Assembly (NCBI GenBank): GCA_003154775.1
Contig: PMES01000054.1
Coordinates: forward strand, 37,072 to 101,071
Reading direction: 5' to 3'
Source: Acidobacteriota bacterium
GTDB lineage: Bacteria; Acidobacteriota; Terriglobia; Acidiferrales; UBA7541
DNA length: 64,000 nt
A program made the position numbers and the translations under genes. This document shows, piece after piece, positions 44,164-53,125 of the stretch (its first letter is position 1; each line of letters begins with the position of its first letter). Under the pieces are notes generated by a model. It saw nothing but the letters and a program-made list of their open reading frames with translations, was not told where the DNA came from and ran no database searches.

Positions 44164-44275
44164 GTCATTCTGAAGCGATGTGATGAGGATCGGCGAGGGG
44201 GCTCAACCCTGCAATCATGCACGGTGCTGTAGTTGAGATCCTTCGGGGCGCAAACGACGCGTCCCTCAGGATGAC
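44164..44275. repeat. Dispersed inverted-repeat element, copy 2
   Basis: The 112-bp element has ends GTCATTCTGA and TCAGGATGAC (one mismatch as inverted repeats) and the inner sequences GAGGATCGG and TGAGATCC, like the copy at 17578. It occupies the 347-bp gap between the S15 hydrolase and dxs, which otherwise holds nothing I recognise. Confidence 0.55.
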
Positions 44276-44351
44276 AGTTTACTGTTGTGTCTGAGGACCC
44301 GGCCAAATTGTGCCTCTTGAGAAATTCCCGACCTTCCTGTGGGACAACCTG

Positions 44352-46265
44352 CTAGCGGGAAACCGCGCGGAACGGTATGGGGGCGCGCCGAGACTCCTGG
44401 AGTTGCAGATGGGGACGCAACTTCTCCAGGGCCGCCGTTGCCGTAAGGCCGTATTTCGCGCGGAGCTGTTCTGGTTTGCCGTGTTCGATGAACTGGTCGG
44501 GCCAGCCGATGCGCACAACCGGCTTTTGAATGCCAAGATTGTTGAGTTCTTCAAGGACTGCGCTGCCAAAGCCGCCCATGAGCACGTGATCTTCCAGCGT
44601 GAGAATCACATCTACATTCCGGGCGAAGAATTCCAGAGTCTGCGCGTCCAAGGGCTTGCTGAAGCGCGCGTTGATCACCGCCGTGCTGACGTCCTCCTTT
44701 TCAAGTTGCGCGGCAACCTCTTCGGCCAGCGGCACCATGGCGCCCAAAGCAAAGATCGCGACACGGTCGTTTTCGGAGTAGCGCAGGATTTCCGCCTTGC
44801 CGATGGGAATGACTTTGGGAAACGGCTTCATTTCCACGCCCATACCGGCGCCGCGAGGATACCGGATGGCGATAGGGCCATTGTGGAGCGTCGCAGTATA
44901 AAGCATGTCCGCAAGTTCGTCTTCGTCCTTGGGAACCATGTGCACGATGTTGGGGATTCCGCGCAAATAACTGATGTCGAAGAGGCCGTGATGCGTGGGG
45001 CCATCGTCGCCGGAAAGGCTGCCGCGATCCATGCAGAAAACCACGGGAAGATTCTGCAGGCAGACGTCGTGGACGATAGGATCGAAAGCGCGCTGCAGAA
45101 AGGTGGAATAGATGGCCACAACGGGCTTCAGTCCCTTGACGGCCAAGCCCGCGGCAAAGAGCACAGCGTGTTCCTCGGCGATGCCCACATCGAAATATTT
45201 TCCGGGATGCTTTGCCTGGAAGCGGTCGAGCGCGGTGCCATTGGGCATCGCCGCGGTGATGGCCACGATGTTGGGATCGCGGTCCGCCAGTTTGTTCAGC
45301 GTATCGGCGAAGACTTCGGAGTAGGTTGGCGTCCCGGCCGGCTTCGTTTCGCCCGTCTCAGGATCGTAAGGGCCGAGACCATGGAATTTCTTCTGCTTTT
45401 GCATGGCCGGCTCAAAGCCCTTTCCCTTCGTGGTGAGCACATGGAGCAGGCACGGGCGCTTCTGCCGCTTCAGCGATTCAAGCGTGTGGATCAGAGTTGG
45501 AATGTCGTGGCCATCGATGGGTCCGTAATACTTCAAGCCGAATTCCTCGAAGATGACGCTGGGCAGCAGCATGCTTTTGGCGGCTTCTTCGGCTTTCTTT
45601 GCCAGACGAAAGGCACTCTGCCCGCCGATTAGTTTCACGAATTTTCCGGCGTGGCCGTGCAACGCGTCGAACTGGGGATGGGTGACGATCCTGTTCAAGT
45701 AAGCGGCAATAGCTCCGACGTTTTTGTCGATGGACCACTCGTTGTCATTCAGGATGACCAGCAGCTTTTCCGTATGATGGGCGATATTGTTCAGCGCTTC
45801 GAAGGTGATGCCACAAGTAAACGCGGCATCGCCCGCGAGCGCCACCACGTGTTCGGACCCGCCTTGTTTGTCTCGCGCCACGGCCATGCCCAAAGCCGCG
45901 GAGAGCGCCGTACCGGCGTGGCCCGCACCGTAACAATCATGTTCGCTTTCCGTGCGCAGCATGAAGCCGTTCAAGCCGCCGGGCTTACGAATGGTGTGAA
46001 AAAGGTCGCGCCGCCCGGTGAGTAATTTGTGGACGTAGGCCTGGTGGCTGACGTCGAAAACAAAATGATCCTTGGGCGTGTCAAAAACGTAGTGCATGGC
46101 GATGGTGAGTTCCACGACGCCCAGATTCGGGCCCAGGTGCCCGCCATTCTTCGCGAGAACGTTGATGAGTTCCTCGCGGATTTCCGCCGCGAGCTGCTCG
46201 AGTTGCGAAAAGTTGAGTTGCTTTACGTCCGCGGGGGAGCGGATTCCGTCAAGTAGTTGAGCCAT
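44352..46265 (-). CDS. dxs: 1-deoxy-D-xylulose-5-phosphate synthase
   Basis: The 637-aa thiamine diphosphate enzyme joins pyruvate and glyceraldehyde-3-phosphate at the entry of the MEP isoprenoid pathway. Motifs: GGHLGPNLGVVELTIAMHYV at the N-terminus, GHAGTALSAALGMAVARD, the TPP site GDAAFTCGITFEALNN with VILNDNEWSI, and DRGSLSGDDGPTHHG in the pyrimidine domain. ATG 46265 (MAQLLDGIRSPAD) matches the family beginning better than 46313. In the TPP motif GDG is replaced by GDA. Transcribed divergently from recR. Confidence 0.94.
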   Translation of the reverse strand: MAQLLDGIRSPADVKQLNFSQLEQLAAEIREELINVLAKNGGHLGPNLGVVELTIAMHYVFDTPKDHFVFDVSHQAYVHKLLTGRRDLFHTIRKPGGLNGFMLRTESEHDCYGAGHAGTALSAALGMAVARDKQGGSEHVVALAGDAAFTCGITFEALNNIAHHTEKLLVILNDNEWSIDKNVGAIAAYLNRIVTHPQFDALHGHAGKFVKLIGGQSAFRLAKKAEEAAKSMLLPSVIFEEFGLKYYGPIDGHDIPTLIHTLESLKRQKRPCLLHVLTTKGKGFEPAMQKQKKFHGLGPYDPETGETKPAGTPTYSEVFADTLNKLADRDPNIVAITAAMPNGTALDRFQAKHPGKYFDVGIAEEHAVLFAAGLAVKGLKPVVAIYSTFLQRAFDPIVHDVCLQNLPVVFCMDRGSLSGDDGPTHHGLFDISYLRGIPNIVHMVPKDEDELADMLYTATLHNGPIAIRYPRGAGMGVEMKPFPKVIPIGKAEILRYSENDRVAIFALGAMVPLAEEVAAQLEKEDVSTAVINARFSKPLDAQTLEFFARNVDVILTLEDHVLMGGFGSAVLEELNNLGIQKPVVRIGWPDQFIEHGKPEQLRAKYGLTATAALEKLRPHLQLQESRRAPIPFRAVSR

Positions 46266-46377
46266 ATCCTCTGAACATGACCTTGCTTGCGAGTTAGATG
46301 AGGGGTTCTCCATAAAGGATACCAGAAAATCGGCGGCGGGTTTGCTTCGGTAAGCACGCCTGTGCTACACAAGGGAC

Positions 46378-46977
46378 ATGCCTGATTTTGCCGCTCCCGT
46401 GGAAAGACTCATCGACGAACTGAAGCACCTGCCCGGCATCGGGCAGAAGACCGCGCAGCGCCTGGCCTTCCATTTATTGCGGGCAACGCCGGAGGAGGCC
46501 CTCTCGCTGGCCGAAGCCATCCGCGACGCCAAGGAAAAGATCCGCACCTGCACGGTCTGCTACAACATCACGGATACCGATCCGTGTCTCTATTGCGTGG
46601 GACCCACGCGGAACAAGCGCACCATCTGCGTTGTGGAGGAAGCGCATAACATTATGGCCATCGAGAAGACGCGCGCGTATAGCGGGATGTATCACGTGCT
46701 GGGCGGCTCGCTTTCGCCTTTGCAGGGACGCGGGCCGGAGCAACTGCACATCAAGAGCCTGATCGAACGCCTGAAAGGCGGCACGGTCGAGGAAATCATC
46801 ATCGCCACGAATCCCAATGCCGAAGGCGAAGCGACCGCCATCTACCTGTCGAAATTGCTGAAGCCGCTGGGCGTGCGCGTCACACGCATCGGCGTGGGCA
46901 TTCCCGTGGGCGCGGATCTGGAATATGCCGACGAAGTCACCATGCTGAAGGCCATGGAAGGGCGGCGCGAGCTGTGA
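46378..46977 (+). CDS. recR: Recombination mediator protein RecR
   Basis: The 199-aa protein acts with RecF/RecO in loading RecA at gaps. It shows the helix-hairpin-helix [20 protein letters not shown], the four-Cys zinc site CTVC...CLYC (about 59-74), a Toprim domain starting [16 protein letters not shown], and the C-terminal Walker-B-like [15 protein letters not shown]. The length is standard. It usually follows ybaB; here two minus-strand genes intervene. Confidence 0.95.
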   Translation: MPDFAAPVERLIDELKHLPGIGQKTAQRLAFHLLRATPEEALSLAEAIRDAKEKIRTCTVCYNITDTDPCLYCVGPTRNKRTICVVEEAHNIMAIEKTRAYSGMYHVLGGSLSPLQGRGPEQLHIKSLIERLKGGTVEEIIIATNPNAEGEATAIYLSKLLKPLGVRVTRIGVGIPVGADLEYADEVTMLKAMEGRREL

Positions 46978-47120
46978 CGCCAGGAGGGATTCGGGATAGC
47001 AGCGATCCGATTTCTGAAGACTTGCCGGCCGACGGTTAGGGTCTGGAATAGAGAACAGTGGCGAAGTACTATCTTGCGTTGCGCGGGTAAGACCCCCGGC
47101 CTGCGAGAGAGTTCGGATCC

Positions 47121-48083
47121 ATGCCCATTTCTCCGCGATTCTCGGCGATCCGCGAAGCGCAAGAGCTGCTGTTGGAGCATTTCGGGCCAACGCCGCTGAT
47201 CAAGTCGAAAACCCTGGGCAGTGCGGGCGCTCAGGTTTACCTTAAAAACGAAACGGTGCTTCCGACGGGCTCATTCAAGCCGCGCGGCGCGCTCTTCGCC
47301 CTCGCCAGCAACCTGAAACGCCGCCGCATCGAGGAAGTGATCGCTTGCAGCACCGGCAATCATGGCGCGGCGGTCGCGTTTGCCGCGAGTTCCCTGGGCG
47401 TGCCAGCCACCATTTTCCTGCCGGAGCATCCGGTTCCCGTGAAACGCAAAAAAATTGAGCAACTGGGTGCGCGGATCGTGGACACGGGCAGCCCCGACCT
47501 TGCCGGCGCATTTCAGCACGCGAACGAGTACGCGCGGCGCCCCGGCGTCTATTTCTTGAATGATGCCACCGATCCCGATCTTCCCGCGGGCCCTGCCACG
47601 ATCGCCATGGAACTCCTCGAGCAGTTGCCCGCGATGACCACCGTGATTGTGCCGATGGGAGACACGGCGCTGATCCGCGGCATCGGCGCGGCATTGAAGC
47701 AGCGCGCGCCTTCCGTGAGAGTCGTCGGCGTGCAAGCGGAACGCGCGCCCTCCTATTATTTGTCGTGGCAACAGGGCAAGGCGGTGCAAACCGACACGTG
47801 CAACACTTGCGCCGATGGATTGGCGACACGCACGCCCGACGAAGGCAATGTGGCGAGCATCCGCGAGGTGGTGGACGAGGTGCTGCTGGTCAAAGAGGAA
47901 GAAATGCTCGACGCCATCCGACGACTTCGCAGGGAGGAGGGACTTTTGGCGGAGCCCGCGGGCGCCGCCGCTGTGGCAGCGTATCTAAGCAGTGGACCGC
48001 GCACGGGGCAAACAGCATTGCTTGTCACCGGGCGCAATATTTCCGAGGCGGTGCGGCAGCAGGCGGGAATTGCCGCAGGCTGA
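47121..48083 (+). CDS. PLP-dependent threonine/serine dehydratase-like enzyme
   Basis: The 320-aa fold-type II PLP enzyme has the Schiff-base Lys in PTGSFKPRGALFAL near residue 53, the substrate loop CSTGNHGAAVAFAA near 80, and the C-terminal LLAEPAGAAAVAAYL. The phosphate-binding Gly loop expected near residue 180 (GGGGL in dehydratases) reads MGDTALIRGIG, so cofactor anchoring or the reaction may differ. Threonine dehydratase, serine racemase or an unassigned lyase are all possible. It stands 140 bp after recR. Confidence 0.8.
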   Translation: MPISPRFSAIREAQELLLEHFGPTPLIKSKTLGSAGAQVYLKNETVLPTGSFKPRGALFALASNLKRRRIEEVIACSTGNHGAAVAFAASSLGVPATIFLPEHPVPVKRKKIEQLGARIVDTGSPDLAGAFQHANEYARRPGVYFLNDATDPDLPAGPATIAMELLEQLPAMTTVIVPMGDTALIRGIGAALKQRAPSVRVVGVQAERAPSYYLSWQQGKAVQTDTCNTCADGLATRTPDEGNVASIREVVDEVLLVKEEEMLDAIRRLRREEGLLAEPAGAAAVAAYLSSGPRTGQTALLVTGRNISEAVRQQAGIAAG

Positions 48084-48221
48084 CCGCAAATGCAAGCAGA
48101 AAAAACGGAAAACTCGTGAACCGGCAGCGCTAGTACGTCTAGGATGTTTGTCCCTCTAGGCAAGCAGAGCAATTCAGGATAAAGTTTGAATCCCGCGGTG
48201 GAAGTCCCCACCATATCGCGA

Positions 48222-48242
48222 CTGGTTCGACACGAACCGGTG
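48222..48242. other. Leader hairpin before DUF962 gene
   Basis: ACTGGTTCG and CGAACCGGT pair over nine bases (one G-T) around three bases, directly before AGGAGG and ATG 48256. A second small stem, GGTGG/CCACC, lies 25 bases upstream. No T run, so a leader structure rather than a terminator; function unknown. Confidence 0.3.
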
Positions 48243-48255
48243 CAGGAGGTGCGCA

Positions 48256-48585
48256 ATGCCCAGATTGCCGCACTACATGGCTCAGTACGATCACGAACAT
48301 GGTTCGCCTTGGAATAAGCTGCTCCGTGGCGTTGGGATCCCGCTGATTTTTGCTGGGATTATCCTTCTAGTGCTGCTGAAGTGGCGCTGGGGAGTATCGT
48401 GTTTCGTGGGCGGCTGGGTTCTCCTGTTCGTAGGACACCGGATCGAGGGCAATAACCCGGCGTTTTTCCAGGGAGCGATCTATTTGCTGGTAGGGCCGAT
48501 CTGGGTGGCCAAGGAAATATGGACGTTTCTGAGCAGGGCACAGCAAGGACAGGAGCACGACACCCTGCCCCCGAAGCAGTCCTAA
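48256..48585 (+). CDS. DUF962/Mpo1-like small membrane protein
   Basis: The 109-aa protein has two to three hydrophobic segments (GIPLIFAGIILLVLLKW, VSCFVGGWVLLFVGHRIEG, AIYLLVGPIWVAKEIW). The pattern HEHGSPWNKLLRGVGIPL followed by GHRIEGNNPAF is that of the DUF962/Mpo1 family, whose yeast member is an iron-dependent dioxygenase of 2-hydroxy fatty acids. The His of the usual NK..H..GIP is Arg here. Good ribosome binding site AGGAGG. The biochemical role in bacteria is unproven. Confidence 0.78.
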   Translation: MPRLPHYMAQYDHEHGSPWNKLLRGVGIPLIFAGIILLVLLKWRWGVSCFVGGWVLLFVGHRIEGNNPAFFQGAIYLLVGPIWVAKEIWTFLSRAQQGQEHDTLPPKQS

Positions 48586-48597
48586 GTCATTGTAAAG

Positions 48598-51375
48598 GTG
48601 GATGTTACTCAGGATACGGCGACGATGCAAAATAAAGAAAACGGGCCCGAACTGGCACCGGATGGGGCGCCTCAGCTACAGGGTGAGGCGGGCGAAATGG
48701 TGACCGAAAGCGCAGTGAACACGAGCTCTGAATTGAGGAAGCGGCGCAGCACGCGGATCGTGCAGGCGGTGCCGCTGACGGTGACCGGCGTGGACGCCCT
48801 TGGACGTCCGTTCGCCGAGCGCACCTCGACCCTCATCATCAACTGCCACGGCTGCCGCTACCAGTCCAAGCATTACGTCCTGAAAAACATGTGGGTGAAC
48901 CTGGAGGTGCCCCACCCGGATTCCGGGCATTCGCCGAGGCGCGTGCGCGGCAAGGTGGCGTGGATCCAGCGGCCACGGACGGTGCGGCAGCTCTTCCAGG
49001 TGGCCTTGGAATTGGAACAGGCCGGCAATGCCTGGGGGATAGCGTTCCCTCCCGACGATTGGTTTGTGTTTCCAGAAGAGCCGAGCTTTTCCGCAGGCGG
49101 CGGGATTCCCGCCGAATTACCGACAAGTTCGACGATGCCGCTCGCGGGAGAAGTGACACTGCCCGCAGTGGAAGCCGAAGCGGGCGGACCATTGCCGGAC
49201 AACTTGCGGGTCTTCCCGGCCCCGGCGAGCGCCACGGACGCGTCGTTGCAACTGGCGCGGCAGGTCGCGCGGCTGCTTGCGGAAGCGAAGCAGCAGATTC
49301 ATGCGGCGGCGCGCGAGGCGGCCGTGCAGGCGGTCAGCACCGAGCACCGGCTGGCCTTTGAGCAGTGGGAGCAGAAGTACGTGGCGTTTCGAGAGGAAGT
49401 AGCGCGTGAAACGGCCCAGGCCATCGGCACGATCCAGCAGGAAACGGAAACGCAGGCACGCTCCGCGCAGGCTGCCGCCGCCGAATCGTTGAAAATGGAT
49501 TTGCCGCGCTGGCTGGCGCCGCAATTGGAGCAACTGACGCACGAATTGACGGCGCAACTCGCGCGCGAAGGCGCTTTGCAGCGAGACCAGCATGAAAAGC
49601 AACTCTCCGCCGCGCACGAAACCCTGCAGACACTCTGCGGACAGGCGGAGGAAGCCGCGGCAAAACTACGCACCCAGGCCGAAGCGGTCGAATCCCAGGT
49701 GACTTCGCGGCTGGACACGGCGGCGCAGCATGCCGAAGAAGAGGCGCGGCGGCGTGAGGAGTCCACAGGGGCGCAGCGGGAAGCGCTGACGACGGCGGTG
49801 AACGAGCTGCACGAACGCGTGTCCGGCACATTGACGGAGGCGCAGAATTCCCTGCGCGAACAGCTTGCCCGCGAACTTGAGTCCGCCCAGGCGCGCTGGC
49901 AGGCTACCCTGGAATCCGCGATTCAGGCGGCCCAGGAGCGGGCGACGAGAGCGTTGCACGAGGAGACCAAGGGCTACCGCGCGGAATTACAGGAAGAGGG
50001 CGCCAAGCAGAGCACCAGCGTGCGCGAAGCAATGGAAGCGAACGCGCGGCAACTGGAAGATATTCTGGTGCGCGCCAATGGCGTGTCCGAACGTTTGGAG
50101 CAGCACGCTGCCCGGATCGAAACGGTGCAGCAGCAGGCCGTCACAGGTTTCCAGTCGCAACTCGATGAAGTCCTGAGCCTGCACCGCAATGAGTTGCAGC
50201 GCCGTTCGGAGAATCTGTTTGAGGAAATTCACGCGCGCATCCGCAGCAGCTTTGAAGCAGCCAACAGCGCGGCGCTTGAAAAGTTCGACGAACAGGTGCA
50301 GTCCCTGGTGCAGCCGCACCTGACGCACACGGAAGAGGCAATTCACCGGCTGGCGGGAGGCCGCTCGCTGCTGGATGCCGCCATGACCATGCAGCAGGAT
50401 CGCGTCCGCGCCACCGCCGACGAAGCGTTTGCCGATTCGTTGGCGCGCTTCCGCGAAAATCTGGGCACAGTGGAACAGATCTTGAACGAATCCGCGCAGG
50501 CCATTACCGGGCGCAACCTGGAAGAATTGGAAAGCAAGGCCGTGGACCTGAAGCACCACACCCTGGAAGAAATGTTCAAGTCCGCGGAATGGTACGAGAA
50601 AAAAACGCAAACCCAGTTGCAGAGTCTGACGGAAAAGCTGGCGGAACAGTCTGGCGCACAACTTCGGGAGAAGGCCGGCGAGGTTTCCAGCGTGTTCAGC
50701 AGCGAATTGAGCCAGGCGAGCCGGGGCTTTGTGGCCCAGACCCAGCAGCAATTGGAAGAATCGGTGCGCGACGCGTTTGAGCGCGTGCGAATCCTGTTTT
50801 CCGAAGCGGCCGATACTACCTCCGCTGCTTTCACCGACGAGATTCAGCGCAATGCCCGGCAGGAGCTGGATGGGTTCAACGAATTGGCGCAGAAGGGCGT
50901 CGAAGAATCGCGCGAACGCCTGGATGCGGCACGCATGGAATATGGCAACCATTTGAATTCCGGACAGGAAGATTTTCTGCGGCGCTTCCAAACCTCGATG
51001 CACGGCGCGGTGGAAAGGGGCCTGGCGGAGGCGCAGGAAAAAGTGCAATCCAGCTTCAACAGTGTGCTGGATGCGTGGAGAGCGATGGGCGACGCCAAAC
51101 AATCGGAAATGCGCGGCGAAGTGGCGCAGATCAGCGAAGAAGCGGCGGCGCAATACCGCGGGCGCCTGGAAAACATCACTAACTCCTGGATGGTGGCAAC
51201 CGTGGCTACACTGGATCATCAATCCCGCGACGTCATCGCCAAGATCGCCGCGACCGCCGAAGAGCGCTTGAAGGAAGCCACCAGCGAGGTCTTCTCACGA
51301 TTCGGGGAAACTCTGCGGGAGCGTCTGCAGCAGATTGCCGCGGGCTTCGACAAGCCCGCACCGCCGAAGCCCTGA
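48598..51375 (+). CDS. PilZ-like domain plus very long coiled-coil protein
   Basis: The 925-aa protein starts 12 bp after the DUF962 gene at GTG 48598 (ATG 48625 is an alternative). Residues about 45-160 form a PilZ-variant domain (LRKRRSTRIVQAVPL, DALGRPFAERTSTLIINCHG, GNAWGIAFPPDDWF) also found in the protein at 33365. Residues about 200-915 are continuous Ala/Glu/Gln-rich heptad-like helix with no membrane segment, resembling apolipoprotein- or structural-filament-like coiled coils. A cytoplasmic scaffold responding to a nucleotide ligand is one idea; no function is known. Confidence 0.78.
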   Translation: MDVTQDTATMQNKENGPELAPDGAPQLQGEAGEMVTESAVNTSSELRKRRSTRIVQAVPLTVTGVDALGRPFAERTSTLIINCHGCRYQSKHYVLKNMWVNLEVPHPDSGHSPRRVRGKVAWIQRPRTVRQLFQVALELEQAGNAWGIAFPPDDWFVFPEEPSFSAGGGIPAELPTSSTMPLAGEVTLPAVEAEAGGPLPDNLRVFPAPASATDASLQLARQVARLLAEAKQQIHAAAREAAVQAVSTEHRLAFEQWEQKYVAFREEVARETAQAIGTIQQETETQARSAQAAAAESLKMDLPRWLAPQLEQLTHELTAQLAREGALQRDQHEKQLSAAHETLQTLCGQAEEAAAKLRTQAEAVESQVTSRLDTAAQHAEEEARRREESTGAQREALTTAVNELHERVSGTLTEAQNSLREQLARELESAQARWQATLESAIQAAQERATRALHEETKGYRAELQEEGAKQSTSVREAMEANARQLEDILVRANGVSERLEQHAARIETVQQQAVTGFQSQLDEVLSLHRNELQRRSENLFEEIHARIRSSFEAANSAALEKFDEQVQSLVQPHLTHTEEAIHRLAGGRSLLDAAMTMQQDRVRATADEAFADSLARFRENLGTVEQILNESAQAITGRNLEELESKAVDLKHHTLEEMFKSAEWYEKKTQTQLQSLTEKLAEQSGAQLREKAGEVSSVFSSELSQASRGFVAQTQQQLEESVRDAFERVRILFSEAADTTSAAFTDEIQRNARQELDGFNELAQKGVEESRERLDAARMEYGNHLNSGQEDFLRRFQTSMHGAVERGLAEAQEKVQSSFNSVLDAWRAMGDAKQSEMRGEVAQISEEAAAQYRGRLENITNSWMVATVATLDHQSRDVIAKIAATAEERLKEATSEVFSRFGETLRERLQQIAAGFDKPAPPKP

Positions 51376-51453
51376 GCGGGCTGCGCGCGTCGTTGGCCGG
51401 TTGTGAAGTGATTCCACTAGCTATGGCGGGCGACTTGTGGCAACCTATCTCGC

Positions 51454-51585
51454 ATGGGAAACAGAGACGCTAGAAAACGTGAAGCGAAGAAGCCCAAGAA
51501 AAAAGAGCCCAAGGGCGTTCCTCCCAGGCGTGACGCTGGCCAGTTGACGGTGCAGAACGTGAAGCCAACACCTGACTCAAAGTGA
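51454..51585 (+). CDS. Lys-rich 43-aa mini-protein
   Basis: This ORF is too short for the track. It encodes a very basic peptide beginning MGNRDARKREAKKPKKK and ending VQNVKPTPDSK. Small proteins starting MGNRD with Lys-rich cores recur in many bacteria as uncharacterised ORFs, which is my reason for reporting it. The ribosome binding site is not clear. The overlapping 69-aa minus-strand ORF looks like its shadow. Confidence 0.5.
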   Translation: MGNRDARKREAKKPKKKEPKGVPPRRDAGQLTVQNVKPTPDSK

Positions 51586-51689
51586 CGCCTGCCGATTGCC
51601 GCTCGGGGCATCCAGTACACGGGCATTCCCCCTCCTAACGCTCCGTTCGCGAGCGCGGGTCAAGCCCTGTATAATTCATAGGATTGTTT

Positions 51690-52370
51690 ATGGCCAACCG
51701 AGCGTATCTGCGCGTGTGGACGCGCGACTTTTCCGAAGAAACGATGATCGCGGAGTTTGCGCGATTCCTCGCCAGCGTTCCCCTGTCCGAATCGCACGCG
51801 GGTTTTGATCAGCTTACAGTGCAGGCCGTGGATGCGACGGAAATACCTATCGTGGAGTGGGACTTCCGCGAGCAGAATTACGGCCCGGCGGAAGTCGCGG
51901 CGCTCGCCGCGCAGCAGCTCTATGCGGATGTCGCCTACATTGTCGATGCCAAGTGGGATTTGTGGGCCTTCGACATCGAGACGTTGAAGTGGCAACACGG
52001 TCCGCAGCCGCTGGTGATCCTGTGCCAGGGGAAAGACTACGACGACGGCGCGGCGGCAACCGAGGGCCAGTTTTCCGCGGACCTGGGCTTCGAGCATCTC
52101 TTCACCGGGCATGCCGGGCTGCTCGCACCCGGCGCGGCCTCGGACCCGTTTGCCGGCTCCGATCACCCCATTGAGAAAACCTTCCGAAGCTGGATGACCA
52201 GCGGGGAGAACCTGAAGCAGTATCACCAGAAGACCAGGGAAAACATCCAAAAGTTATTCGCATGGGTGGAAGCGGTGGAGCACGCCTTGCCGGTGCAGCG
52301 CAGCGAGTTGTGGAGCGAGGGGGAAGAGAATTTTGAGGCGCGGCTGGATGCGATTCTGGGCCAGCGCTAG
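51690..52370 (+). CDS. Hypothetical protein
   Basis: The 226-aa cytoplasmic protein starts at ATG 51690, with AGGA nine bases before and TATAAT at 51671-51676 as a possible -10. The sequence is acidic and rich in aromatic residues (YLRVWTRDFSEETMIAEFARFL, PIVEWDFREQNYGPAEVAALA, VDAKWDLWAFDIETLKWQHG). No signal peptide, membrane segment or known motif. It overlaps the next gene by 23 bases. No family recognised. Confidence 0.65.
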   Translation: MANRAYLRVWTRDFSEETMIAEFARFLASVPLSESHAGFDQLTVQAVDATEIPIVEWDFREQNYGPAEVAALAAQQLYADVAYIVDAKWDLWAFDIETLKWQHGPQPLVILCQGKDYDDGAAATEGQFSADLGFEHLFTGHAGLLAPGAASDPFAGSDHPIEKTFRSWMTSGENLKQYHQKTRENIQKLFAWVEAVEHALPVQRSELWSEGEENFEARLDAILGQR

Positions 52371-52974
52371 TGCTTTGACTCGCCGTTGTAGCGGCCGCTT
52401 TCCGAAGCGGGCGCTTTTCTTTTTGTTCCTGGCGAGCACGTTCGCAAGCGCCCAGACGACACAGAAACCGGCGACGAAAAAAACGACCGCAAGGCGGGTG
52501 AATGAATTGACGCTAGCGGGATTGCGGCCAGGGAAAGACAACTTGGCGCGGGCCGCAGAACTGAATAAACGATTTGGAAATAGAAAGGAATTGCCTGGAG
52601 GCCAGACAGCCTGGTTTGACGCATGCAGGGATTCGTCGCTGACCGTAGACAGCGACAAGGAGAAAAGAATTCAAGTAATTCGGGTGGGATTTTATTGCTG
52701 TTCCACGGTGGATTGCGAAGGGCCGCCCGGACCGTGGAAAACGGGCCGCGGGCTTCGCGTGGGAGACGCAGCGGCAAAGGTGGCGCAACTGTATGGAGAG
52801 CCGGATTCGCGGAGTCCTAGCACGAAGGACGGGCAACCGTTAGAATTGTGGTATTACGCGTTCGACTGGGCGGGACCGGATGTGCCGCAAGTGATGGAAG
52901 TGCTTTGCACGAAGGAAAAGGACGGGCAGCCGGGACGCGTAGTGGAGATCACGCTGGCGGCGCCCAGCTTGTAG
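52348..52974 (+). CDS. Exported hypothetical protein
   Basis: The 208-aa protein has a basic N-terminus and hydrophobic signal (RALFFLFLASTFASAQ). The mature part starts with a Lys/Thr-rich stretch and continues with ELTLAGLRPGKDNLARAAEL and LRVGDAAAKVAQLYGEPDSR; two copies of an L-x-G-x-x-hG-D/K-x-h-x-x-h-x-x-x-Y/F-G pattern suggest a SmpA/BamE-like or PDZ-proximal repeat in secreted proteins. A vicinal Cys pair (GFYCCSTVDC) is present. Start choice is uncertain because the frame runs back into the upstream gene. Confidence 0.6.
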   Translation: MRFWASASALTRRCSGRFPKRALFFLFLASTFASAQTTQKPATKKTTARRVNELTLAGLRPGKDNLARAAELNKRFGNRKELPGGQTAWFDACRDSSLTVDSDKEKRIQVIRVGFYCCSTVDCEGPPGPWKTGRGLRVGDAAAKVAQLYGEPDSRSPSTKDGQPLELWYYAFDWAGPDVPQVMEVLCTKEKDGQPGRVVEITLAAPSL

Positions 52975-53030
52975 CTAGCTAAGCGGAAGCGCGGTGGGGC
53001 GGTTACTTCGCGGTGATTGGCGCGTCTATG

Positions 53031-53095
53031 AAGGAGTTGAAAGTTGAAGAGTTCAAGAGTTAACGAGTTTAAGAGTGTAAGAGTTTAAGAGTTGA
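53031..53095. repeat. Imperfect short tandem repeat
   Basis: About seven degenerate units of the type AAGAGTTTA / GAAGAGTTCA follow one another (for example AAGAGTTTAAGAGTTGAA). The tract lies in the 151-bp gap before the lipoprotein gene and has no coding potential. It may be a slippage-prone site. Confidence 0.6.
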
Positions 53096-53125
53096 ACAGC
53101 CCGGGTAGGAGAGGAAAGGACCAGG

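Noticed and set aside
53031-53095. CRISPR array
   Set aside because: The units are about 9 bp, imperfect and without spacers, so a simple tandem repeat. No cas genes or other array were seen in the window.
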